Assembly: GCA_902792795.1 (NCBI GenBank)
Contig: CADBBB010000007.1
Location: forward strand, 1 to 50,525
DNA length: 50,525 nt
Origin: an uncultured Spirochaetaceae bacterium
GTDB lineage: Bacteria; Spirochaetota; Spirochaetia; Treponematales; Treponemataceae
Direction: 5' to 3'
Shown here: one piece after another, positions 39,501-47,875 of the stretch
Layout of the letters: each line of letters opens with the position of its first letter
Numbering within the stretch: position 1 is the stretch's first letter
The notes under the pieces: generated by a model
Told to the model about the DNA's origin: nothing
The model's database searches: none
What the model saw: the letters and a program-made list of their open reading frames with translations, nothing else
Position numbers and translations under genes: made by a program

Positions 39501-42500
39501 CGACGCTGCCGGACGTTCCGCCGCGCCTTATGATTTGGAAAGAACCGTGGACACAGTGTCTCCTGTGTTTGACACATTTAGCGGAACCGGAAGCGTTGAC
39601 GGAAAGAAAATCGCTGTTGGAAGCGGCGAAGCGTCCACATGGACCGATCCTTCCGCCGTAAGCTCATGGTATTCTTCCGCCGGCCTTGTCTTTAACGCAA
39701 AGATTATAGAAGCCACTAGCGGCTTGGCCGAGATAGATTACACTGGACGCAGCGCGGGCGCTCAAAGCGACGATTTGGAAGGCAAGAAAACTCTTGAGGC
39801 CGGAAAGCCGGTAAATGTAGCCGTGACGGGCTTTGCCCAAAGCAAGCGCGCCGGCGGAGTTTTGACAAACAACGCGCTTGAAATTTGGATTACCGACAAC
39901 GCCGGAAACGCTTCGTTAAAAGAATCGGTTGAGGTGAAGGTTGACCAAACGGCGCCCGCATTTGCCGCCGCCTATTACACTTTCGCCGCCTCGCCTGCGG
40001 CGGACGACCTTGCCGTGGCCGAAGGAACCTTGTATTCCGACGGAACAAAGGCCGTGACGGTTTACGGAACTGTCTCCAACGACTTGAGCGGCGTGGCGGA
40101 ACTTTTGTGGCAGAGCGCCGGAAGCGACGCCGACGACAAGTCAATAAAGCCCGCGATGAAATTTACCACCGACGCTTCCATCGCGCCGACCGCGACCGTG
40201 CCTGTGGCGCCTGCGAGCGCCTATGTCGCCATTAACGACTACGACTCGGACACCGACCCGGACGGCTGGAGAAAGTACGATGAAATACCCGACGCTGACA
40301 AATACAAGATTACAGGCTGGAAGGCGGCGCTCATTCCTAACGACGACACAAGCGTCACGCCGAAAATTCCCAAGAGCTTGATTTCGGGCGCCGTGACGGT
40401 GGCCGCAAAGAGCGTGGTTCAAAAAGAAACAAAGTCTCCGATTTTTACGATTGACCGCGACGAGACGGCGCCGACAATTGCGATTAAGACGCCCGCCGTT
40501 GGAAAAAGCGTAAACGGACAAGTTAATATTTCGGGCAGCGCCGACGACATGAACCTTGACACCCTCCAGATTTTCTACAAAATCGGAGACGACGGCGAAT
40601 ACACGGCGCTTGCAAACGCCGGTTCCAAGTACAACTGGAACGTCGACTGCGTTGTAAGCCGCGTTGAAGACGGAAAGTATAAATTTGGCGCGAGCGGCGA
40701 CGCCGAATACACTGGAACTGCCAAAACGCTTTACCTAAAAGTTACGGCGACCGACAAGGCCAAAAACACTGCCACAGAAGTGTTTGAGTATTCCGTCAAC
40801 CCGGACAGCGACAGGCCAAAAATTACCTTCACCGTTCCGGAAAAATTAAGCCAAATAGTGGCCGACGTGGACGAATGGATGTCGCCCTTGAATTACATCC
40901 TCAAAAAAGGCTCGTCAATTTTGCGCGCAAAAGTTGAGGACGACGACGGCTTGACAGGCCTTAAAGTTTGGTACAACGACAACGGCCTAAAAAAAGACGG
41001 AAATCTTGTTTGGCTTCCCGAAGGAGACGAAGGACTCAAGCTTACGAGCGGCGTCTTTGACATATTCAGCGACAACAACGGACAGCACGAAGGCAAGCAC
41101 GACATTTTGATTAAGGTTGAGGACGCAAAGGGAACGACCTTTATAACCAGCGTCGGCGGAACCGAAGACGACGACAAGTCTTGGCTGCGTCCAAAAATTC
41201 ACAAGGACGGAAAAGACGCTGCCGAAACATTCTTTGGCGGCGACGACAGCGGCGACAGTTCACTTTACATCGCCATAGACACGCTAAATCCTGACATAAC
41301 AAACAGGTCTTATTTTATCGACTATATGAACCCCGGCGTGGAGAACAAAGTGGAAAACTCTGTTTCTAGCTTGGGACTTTTGGGCGGAAAGCGCGACAAG
41401 TTCACCCTTTACTTCTACGCCTATGACGCGAGCGGACTTAAGCAAAGCGAGATGGAATTTGAGTTTAACGGTCACACATACAAAGAAGGCAGCGCCTCTT
41501 ATCCTCTTGTCATAGCGGACACGCCGACGGACTTTGACGGAAAGGACTATTACCTTGTCACGGTAAAAGACATCGCCATTCCGGAGGACTTGCCCAGCGG
41601 CAGCAACTATAGCGGAACGATAAAAGTTGTGGACAACGCGGATTTGGACAGCTCTTTGGGCGTTCCGGTGGAAGTTGACAACGACGCGCCCGAACTGACA
41701 GTCATCAATCCTTCGCAAAGCTCCACGCAAACTGTAAGCGGCAAGGTCAACGCTTACGGAACTGTGACCGGCGCGGACAACGAGACAAAGCTGTATTACG
41801 CGCTCACTTACGAAGACGACGACATCCAGCCGAGCGCGGCCACAAGCCTGCCCGACGCCAGCGCTTTTGCGGAGATAAAGCAAAAGAGCAACTTGATGTG
41901 GTATGTTTACTTTGACGGCGGCGCGGCGCAAGACGAGACCCACGCCGCTAAATTGAACGACTTCCTCATCGGAAAATCCGCTACGATTGGCGGCGTTGTC
42001 GCCGACGACGAAACTGTTGCGGGCGGAAGCTTCAAGCTGCCGGATGACGGAAGGTTTAAGGACGGCATTCCGATTTACCTTTGGATAAAGGCTGTTGACG
42101 CAGTAGGAAACGAAGTTGTTTCGCAACCTCTTTATGACGACCAAGGCGAATTTGTCAAATATGTTCCCTATAAAATTTTGTTTGACCCGCAGGGCAGCAA
42201 GCCCGAAGTTTCGTTCTCTTATCCTGACAAAAACGGCGAGACTATGGGCGGCGAGTTCAAAGTTTACGGCGGCGCCAAGGCAAAGGACAAGGACAACCCG
42301 ACAATAAAGGCTGTCTTTGCCCAAATCATTTCCAAGGCGCACGAGTATAAGGACGCCAGCTACACGCCGCCAGAAAGCGGTTGGGGAACTTTGACCACGA
42401 AAACGGATTCCAAAGGCAATATCACCGGTGTGACCGCTTTTGAGCCCAGCGCGGCGGATTTGGACTACCTAAAGGCCGCGGGCTACACCGTTGTGAAGAT

Positions 42501-45500
42501 GAAGGGCTATCCGGCCACTGTAAAAGTGTGGAGCGGAAGCCTAGCCACAGGAGAGACCGCGGCCGACTACGCCGCCTTGGCAACGGTGAACGGAAGTTCA
42601 TGGTCGCTAAAGCTGAACGCAAAGAGCGAATTTGACCCCAAGGCGGCGACGGAAGAAAGCCAAGCCGCCACCACCAACATAGCGGCGGTCCGCGTGTTCT
42701 CTTGCGACGGAGTTAATTTAAGCAACTCTGTTGACAGGGCCTTTATTGTGGACTCCGACACGCCGCAGCTCAAGGACTTGCAGCTTGAGCAGTTTGGCGC
42801 GGACGGAACAAGCGCCTCGGCCACCGCTTCAAGGGAATACGAAGACGACATTTACGTAACCGGAAAGTGGTTCTTGACCTTCTACCTAAAAGACGGCCAG
42901 GCTTTGGGCAAAATAAAAATCGGAAAGGCCGCCACAAAGGACGACGCCTCAAAGGCGGCCAATGTCAAGACATACCTTGACGGAACAACCATTGACGGAG
43001 ACGTTGCAAAGTGCCATGTGGCCGGAGAGTATGACAGAATTGACATAAAGCTCCCTTTGGAGACGAACACGGGCTGCGGAAGCCAGTATGTTTACGTTTA
43101 CTACGAAGACACGTCCGGAAAGGGCGGCGCCAACGCGGCCAAGACTTACAAGATAAGTTTTGACAACACGGCGCCCACATTGGCCAAAGTGGCGGACCAA
43201 AAATACACGTTCGACAAGGACAACAAAGAAATTGTCCAGCAGAACGACGGTTGGTACAGCTTTGGCTCTAAGGTCAGCGAGCCTGATGTTGGCGGAACCG
43301 CGCAGTCGGGCTTTGAGCGCTTGGCCTTCTATTTTACTCGCGGCGACTACATCTTTGACCCGATGATAAAGAAGGGCGCCGTTGAGAAGGACAGCTCAGA
43401 CAATCCCATCGCGGGAAACAAGTTCTCGATAACAAAAGCGGGCTTGACTCAAAAATACGGCCTTTGGTGGAAGAGCGTTGCCGTGAGCGACTATTCCAAA
43501 AATGTAATCACACTTTCCGCGAGCCACGCCAATATCCATAAGGGCGGCTTGGTGGAATTTGACGGCGTAATTTACAGAATCAACGACTTGACGGAAGACG
43601 GTACAAAGATAGGAATAACCGGCGGCCCGGAAAGTTCCGCAAAGACGACCGCGTTCTTTGCCATCGCCAATGTGGTTGACAACGAAACCCAAGAAAGCTC
43701 TGACGAAAGCGTTCCCCGCGAAAAGACCAAGGATTACGGATTTGGCTACGGAACCCCGTCCAACGACGACGGCGACTTGATGGTTGAGACGCTGGTCAAC
43801 GACAACACGGACTGGACTTGGAACGCCAACATCTATTCAAAGAACATTTCCGACGGCCCGATACAAATCCATTACGTGGCCTTTGACAAGGCCGGAAACT
43901 GGGCGCAGGCGGGCGGACCGGAGGAAAAAACCGCGGATTACGACCCGCCTATTGTCACCGGAACTGTGAGCAACAACGCGCCCCGCATCGCAAACCTTTA
44001 TGTTGGAACCGACCTTAACGGCAACAACGAGATTGACGGAGAATTCAACGGCGACACCGCCGCCAAGCGCAATGAATGGGCAAAGCCCTACCAGACGACG
44101 TCTTTGACTTGGAACCAGGACTACAACGACGGAACGGCCTTGACAAGCGTCACTTTGGACGCAAAAGAAAAGGACGAGGATCCGCCAAAAGCGTATCTTA
44201 CCGCAAAGGGAATGACCGTCGTTAAGCCAGAAATTTTGGGCGGCAACGGAAACATTTATTACGGCTACAAAATTTCCAACAGCGCCGGAACAAAGCTTGC
44301 GGAAGGAAACAACACGTCCGCGGCCTTTATCACTAGCGCGCAAACTATTGTTGACCCGTTGGCAAACGAAGAGGGCCGCCGTGGCGACATAACGATTCAA
44401 GTTGGCGACTTTACCAGCAACGGATTAAGGACGGGCGGAATCCCCGACTGCTCGGAGACAAGCCCGCACAAATTTGAGTTCACCTTCTACGACCAGACGG
44501 AAACCGCGTCCGGCGCCGCTCCCACAGGCAGCGCGATTTTTGCCGGAACAAACACGGCCAAGGCAACCGTTTACATGGCCGTAAGCATGACCGACGCGGT
44601 GGAGCCCCAAGCGACGCGCCAGGACTTGTTCTGGAACGGCGCGGGCGCTGCAGACGACGAAGGAGAGCCCAAGAACTCCATAGCCTGGGACGGCGACACG
44701 CCGCTTGGCCACATCGACTTGAGCGCGGACTTGCCCACGGACATTCCAAACTTCTTTACGGAGCCAAAGCCAAGCTCTAATCAGGTTATAGAGTACGCCA
44801 GCGGTAAAAAATATACATTTAACAGCAATACATTGGACCGCGACTCCAAGGTTAGCGGCAAGATTGTTTTGCGCGGAACTGTCAGCGACAACAAGATGCT
44901 TGACAACATTTACTTGAAATTTACAATGCCAAAGCAGAACAATAAGACGGAGCCAATGCCAATTCTTGGAACTGGCGACGGAAACGCCGGCTTGCCCACG
45001 AACAGCTCTTACGGCTATTGCGCGGCCACATACAAGGCATCCAGCGGCGCGTGGGATATGCCGGTTGGAACGGATGACACGCTTGAAAGCTACGGCATAA
45101 AGTTTACGGTGACAAACAACAAGATTTCTTCCACAGGCCACAGCGCCGACTGGGAATTTGTTTGGGACACAAGCTATGTGACGGATGTGACCAACTGGAA
45201 TGTGACGGTGGACGTTTACTCCAGCGACCAAATTATTAAAAGCGCGTTGAGCGCCAATAGCGGCAAGACCGTAACCGCTTACAAGAGCCTTAACGGAAGC
45301 GTATACTACACGGAGCCGACCGCCACAGAAAACAACTTTAGCGCGACCACCCACCCAGACCAGCTAAAGGTGGACGTGGTTCCATACATTACGGGGCTTG
45401 AGACAATTCTTAGCAAAAAGGGCGTTGACGCCGCCCGCTCCGCCAAGGGCCGCTGGCCTGTCAAGTCCAGCGAGAAATTTACGGTGAAGGGCTTTAACTT

Positions 45501-47853
45501 TAGCAAAGGAAATGGCAATATAATAAACCAGACTAGGAATATAAGCGGTTACTATGCAGTGACAAAGAGTAACAATTGCACATCGTTCAACAACTGTAAC
45601 AACAACAACGCCGCCCTTAGCGGAACGGACTACACAAACGCCTACAACCGCCAGCCCAACGGCCGCAACAACGACTTGCTTACCGACGACGTTTACATTG
45701 ACTCTTGGACTGTCCAACAGGCGGCCACCCTGGGCAGCCAAACGATAGAAAATCCCGTCATGAAAATCAATCCGAATAACGGCATGATAGGATTTGCGTT
45801 TAGGTACGGCGCCGGACAACAAAGCTTTGCCATGCCAAACGGAAACGGCAATAATTACCAAGCGTGGCATACTGGACAGGACACAAAGTATTCCGTCACA
45901 TTCGCCTACGATTCCAACGGAAACACTTATTCCACCACAGCGGACGGCGATTCCGCCAGTTATTACTCTGACTTCTTCTCCTTGCATTCGTCGCTTTGGG
46001 AACCTTCCTCAAACGGCGTTCTTGACGGAACAAATTGCTCAAGAATAGAGATGACCGGCCAAACAGGCTCTAAGTCCGGCGGCGACGTAAAGTATTACAG
46101 CCTTGCCACCAAATACCAGTCGCCTGTTATAGCAACCGCCGGAAGCAACGTTTACCTTGCATATTACGACTCTTTTAACAAGGAGATTCGCTTTAGGTCA
46201 AGTTTGGGAGAATCTTTTAAAGACGGCGAAAATTACGCCAAGCCCGGCAATTTTGTAGATTTAGGTCACGGCAACCAAACTATTTCCAGATATGTAGACA
46301 CTGTGGAAAACTGTCAAATTGTGGCGGAAGAAACTTCCACGGCAAAGCCCGGCGAGTATGTGAGCATGGCGGCCATTCCCGGCGGCGGCTCAGGCGACGA
46401 CGCGCTTGTCATGGTTTGGTATGACGGCAGCAGAATGTGGTACAGCTACAACGACACGCCCAACACCAACCGCGCGCCTGTCAAGCGATATGTCAAAACA
46501 AATGGCGAAACGTTCACTGCTCCAACTGGCGAAACGGTTGATAGAATTGAAAAGCATTCCGTCGGAAGCGACCATTGGGCCACGGCTGTAAAGGATAAGC
46601 ATTATAGCGTTTCCGGTAAGGTGTATACCGCCAAAGTCGACAACGTCAGGATTACGACGGTAAAAAAGACTCAGACAACTATAAATGACAGAGAAACATT
46701 CGTAGTGCCGGATGGCGAGGCTTTGGCCGAAAACGGAATTGAATTTTTAAATCCCGACTCCAATAAATGGGAGAAAGCAGTTGAGGGTGGATATAATCAA
46801 TGGGCTCAATGGGGTCAATATGCCGTTTCTGACGGCACTTATACCGCGCTTGTCGACAACCTTAGATTCACGACGGTAAAAACAACCCAAACCACCATAG
46901 ACACTGGCGAAACATTTACAAAGCCAGAAGATGAAAATGTGGATAAAGTTGAATGGTGGCTGACCAACGCTTATTATTGGGAAGACGCCGCGGAAAATAC
47001 AGATTACACGCTTTCTAACGGCGTTTATACCGCTATTGCCGATGAGATTAGGTTCACGACCATAAAAGGAAGCCAGACCACCTTAAATAATGGCCAAACA
47101 TTCACAAAGCCGGCGGGCGACCTGATGTATAGAATTAAGGTTTGGTGGTGGGACGCTACGGAAGGCACGGACTACAGCGTTTCCGGCAACACTTACACCG
47201 CTCTTGCGGACAACGTTACTTTTACGACGATAACGCCAAGCGTAAACGGCCAGAGCGGAGCCGACGGCTGGTCAAGGCCGACCAACATTTTTGGTTCCAC
47301 CGCCATCGGAAAGTATTGCAAGGTTGCCGTTGACGGAAACGGCGGCGTCCACATCGCGGCTCAAGACGCGACTACCGGCTCCGTTTGGTACGCCTACTTG
47401 TCCAGCCACACTTCAAGCGTAGAAAAGCTTGTAAAGGTTGACACAGGAAACGTGGGCAAATGCCTTACGATTGACGTGGCCTTGGATCCAGCGGACAACG
47501 CGACGCCAATGCCCTACATAAGCTACTACAGTTCGGGAAAGAGCCTTCCAAAATTTGCCCGCCTCGCCACGCCAGGCGTTTACGGCGACGGAATCGAAGG
47601 CGGCAAGTATACCGGAACATGGGAAATAAGCCTTGTTCCCTCTGACAGCAAGATTAGGGAAGACAACATAAACGTCGGCGTTTGGAAAACCTCGGCGGGC
47701 GTCCTTAAATCCTCGCCTGGTCCAAGCAATTCTAAAATCTACGGAAACGGCTCGGCCAACGCCGTCTTGGGCTACAAGTATACGGACGCGTCGAAAAATT
47801 CCAAGGGTTACGTAGAGTCCGCGCAGCTTATAGATGAATATAATAGCAATTAG
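36586..47853 (+). CDS. Giant Ig-like surface lipoprotein (3755 aa)
   Basis: One uninterrupted frame of 3755 residues. The signal peptide ends WSTC followed by DVGLGEAVDT; the same CDxGLGE(A/S) motif follows the lipid cysteine in the downstream paralogue. The body is a long row of Ig-like domains (repeated VxVSG.ADD, DxTAPTxxI, DxAGN turns) mixed with longer inserts. From about residue 2960 it changes to a propeller-like region (VYLAYYDSFNKEIRFRSS, ALVMVWYDGSRMWYSYN, GGVHIAAQDATTGSVWYAYL, PYISYYSSGK). Four tandem ~60-residue repeats (~3306-3552) interrupt that region. ATG 36586 follows GGAGG by 7 nt and lies 13 nt after the barrel-protein stop. Likely an adhesin or carbohydrate-binding surface protein; no enzyme motif is visible. 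Confidence 0.82.
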   Translation: MKMSFKSALKKTGLSLCAAAAVLLWSTCDVGLGEAVDTMAPTVSVTAPAASAVCAGSVVISGDCADDKGIASVNIVVKNIYTGDKYEYSAEISKDMKSWTKTINELAANAGYPLVDGSYTADVTAIDIYGRSSGTSSTAFDIDNTEPIFCVTSPATFDISDPRKYGRSVTISGEIADDHDIAKMDIRVFRTDAAGSNPVEITSQLAKTTFTDFETAGGTTVYIAKYFEGANVPTDAQSDDYKLYKNYMAIYGDAELGTDVYIYIVPTLTDAAGNTSLQSYISSDVKKVIAGACGVETTIDSLQTAQLMKIYNGTYTLGELNDEQKKKVVSILKGTYKLQPGDKAYYCQYDDKDENKRSPYAADVNSNNSPTYDFNGYETPTANSEGWVGVNTGGTITITLKAGRDDWGILPNSLEVNLYEYDALEPDHKKRENPGDDPKIVFSSNPFKDPTQVATVTIKDATNTETKNISTSVTTQSYYVTLPSLRAGNYYVLEAEGKDENDSGLEPSSEWYGFMVSSSVTPPTFTAEDLFYAAGSALSVGEGLKVKLNITDVSDNIKANGVKVTAYRYEDHIPGKAYIANYTAPAGVEKIYKGQGEGGATGSALIEGGDVANHYYLDLPIKDFAFAAAAGKNYSIVIKACGGYRDEQGHETWSSEATFMVWIDAAAPELTITSPKDTENVITEKFASYEHDDDSGKTWITPRGNWSDLGGSATHRMWYSEDDAGTPSLVWTEASGTFVSGTSYYEKQVAGATDAESCYALLDTDKYVAGQTPVEGYYKLALKASSDGTGGTWNEIKDVSQVASSTTWEQKIQVAESEGKMFRVVGVDAVGNLSFGAHDAETGTQIPSKRDGLTFDFSVPTAELASEPTVYQNNGVKYYNKNSVVSNVLTIKFEASDLRKIDAAGVTVSATKNGAAVAKGSGGFNYTTEQAKDEHGNDDPTKVLVTVTLAAPTSGTGAGANDGKWVWTVNAADAAGRSAAPYDLERTVDTVSPVFDTFSGTGSVDGKKIAVGSGEASTWTDPSAVSSWYSSAGLVFNAKIIEATSGLAEIDYTGRSAGAQSDDLEGKKTLEAGKPVNVAVTGFAQSKRAGGVLTNNALEIWITDNAGNASLKESVEVKVDQTAPAFAAAYYTFAASPAADDLAVAEGTLYSDGTKAVTVYGTVSNDLSGVAELLWQSAGSDADDKSIKPAMKFTTDASIAPTATVPVAPASAYVAINDYDSDTDPDGWRKYDEIPDADKYKITGWKAALIPNDDTSVTPKIPKSLISGAVTVAAKSVVQKETKSPIFTIDRDETAPTIAIKTPAVGKSVNGQVNISGSADDMNLDTLQIFYKIGDDGEYTALANAGSKYNWNVDCVVSRVEDGKYKFGASGDAEYTGTAKTLYLKVTATDKAKNTATEVFEYSVNPDSDRPKITFTVPEKLSQIVADVDEWMSPLNYILKKGSSILRAKVEDDDGLTGLKVWYNDNGLKKDGNLVWLPEGDEGLKLTSGVFDIFSDNNGQHEGKHDILIKVEDAKGTTFITSVGGTEDDDKSWLRPKIHKDGKDAAETFFGGDDSGDSSLYIAIDTLNPDITNRSYFIDYMNPGVENKVENSVSSLGLLGGKRDKFTLYFYAYDASGLKQSEMEFEFNGHTYKEGSASYPLVIADTPTDFDGKDYYLVTVKDIAIPEDLPSGSNYSGTIKVVDNADLDSSLGVPVEVDNDAPELTVINPSQSSTQTVSGKVNAYGTVTGADNETKLYYALTYEDDDIQPSAATSLPDASAFAEIKQKSNLMWYVYFDGGAAQDETHAAKLNDFLIGKSATIGGVVADDETVAGGSFKLPDDGRFKDGIPIYLWIKAVDAVGNEVVSQPLYDDQGEFVKYVPYKILFDPQGSKPEVSFSYPDKNGETMGGEFKVYGGAKAKDKDNPTIKAVFAQIISKAHEYKDASYTPPESGWGTLTTKTDSKGNITGVTAFEPSAADLDYLKAAGYTVVKMKGYPATVKVWSGSLATGETAADYAALATVNGSSWSLKLNAKSEFDPKAATEESQAATTNIAAVRVFSCDGVNLSNSVDRAFIVDSDTPQLKDLQLEQFGADGTSASATASREYEDDIYVTGKWFLTFYLKDGQALGKIKIGKAATKDDASKAANVKTYLDGTTIDGDVAKCHVAGEYDRIDIKLPLETNTGCGSQYVYVYYEDTSGKGGANAAKTYKISFDNTAPTLAKVADQKYTFDKDNKEIVQQNDGWYSFGSKVSEPDVGGTAQSGFERLAFYFTRGDYIFDPMIKKGAVEKDSSDNPIAGNKFSITKAGLTQKYGLWWKSVAVSDYSKNVITLSASHANIHKGGLVEFDGVIYRINDLTEDGTKIGITGGPESSAKTTAFFAIANVVDNETQESSDESVPREKTKDYGFGYGTPSNDDGDLMVETLVNDNTDWTWNANIYSKNISDGPIQIHYVAFDKAGNWAQAGGPEEKTADYDPPIVTGTVSNNAPRIANLYVGTDLNGNNEIDGEFNGDTAAKRNEWAKPYQTTSLTWNQDYNDGTALTSVTLDAKEKDEDPPKAYLTAKGMTVVKPEILGGNGNIYYGYKISNSAGTKLAEGNNTSAAFITSAQTIVDPLANEEGRRGDITIQVGDFTSNGLRTGGIPDCSETSPHKFEFTFYDQTETASGAAPTGSAIFAGTNTAKATVYMAVSMTDAVEPQATRQDLFWNGAGAADDEGEPKNSIAWDGDTPLGHIDLSADLPTDIPNFFTEPKPSSNQVIEYASGKKYTFNSNTLDRDSKVSGKIVLRGTVSDNKMLDNIYLKFTMPKQNNKTEPMPILGTGDGNAGLPTNSSYGYCAATYKASSGAWDMPVGTDDTLESYGIKFTVTNNKISSTGHSADWEFVWDTSYVTDVTNWNVTVDVYSSDQIIKSALSANSGKTVTAYKSLNGSVYYTEPTATENNFSATTHPDQLKVDVVPYITGLETILSKKGVDAARSAKGRWPVKSSEKFTVKGFNFSKGNGNIINQTRNISGYYAVTKSNNCTSFNNCNNNNAALSGTDYTNAYNRQPNGRNNDLLTDDVYIDSWTVQQAATLGSQTIENPVMKINPNNGMIGFAFRYGAGQQSFAMPNGNGNNYQAWHTGQDTKYSVTFAYDSNGNTYSTTADGDSASYYSDFFSLHSSLWEPSSNGVLDGTNCSRIEMTGQTGSKSGGDVKYYSLATKYQSPVIATAGSNVYLAYYDSFNKEIRFRSSLGESFKDGENYAKPGNFVDLGHGNQTISRYVDTVENCQIVAEETSTAKPGEYVSMAAIPGGGSGDDALVMVWYDGSRMWYSYNDTPNTNRAPVKRYVKTNGETFTAPTGETVDRIEKHSVGSDHWATAVKDKHYSVSGKVYTAKVDNVRITTVKKTQTTINDRETFVVPDGEALAENGIEFLNPDSNKWEKAVEGGYNQWAQWGQYAVSDGTYTALVDNLRFTTVKTTQTTIDTGETFTKPEDENVDKVEWWLTNAYYWEDAAENTDYTLSNGVYTAIADEIRFTTIKGSQTTLNNGQTFTKPAGDLMYRIKVWWWDATEGTDYSVSGNTYTALADNVTFTTITPSVNGQSGADGWSRPTNIFGSTAIGKYCKVAVDGNGGVHIAAQDATTGSVWYAYLSSHTSSVEKLVKVDTGNVGKCLTIDVALDPADNATPMPYISYYSSGKSLPKFARLATPGVYGDGIEGGKYTGTWEISLVPSDSKIREDNINVGVWKTSAGVLKSSPGPSNSKIYGNGSANAVLGYKYTDASKNSKGYVESAQLIDEYNSN
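46501..47241 (+). repeat. Four tandem coding repeats in the giant lipoprotein
   Basis: Units start at 46501, 46684, 46900 and 47086 (spacing 183, 216, 186 bp). Each has (N/D)xxETFxxP, a W-rich stretch, YxxSxGxYTAxxDNxRFTT and a TQTTI linker. They lie between two propeller-like segments (WYSYNDTPNTN and NGQSGADGWSRPT) that would otherwise be close together. Divergence between units is high, so the expansion is not recent. Confidence 0.85.
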
Positions 47854-47875
47854 GGATTAAGCAAGGAGGGAAAAA

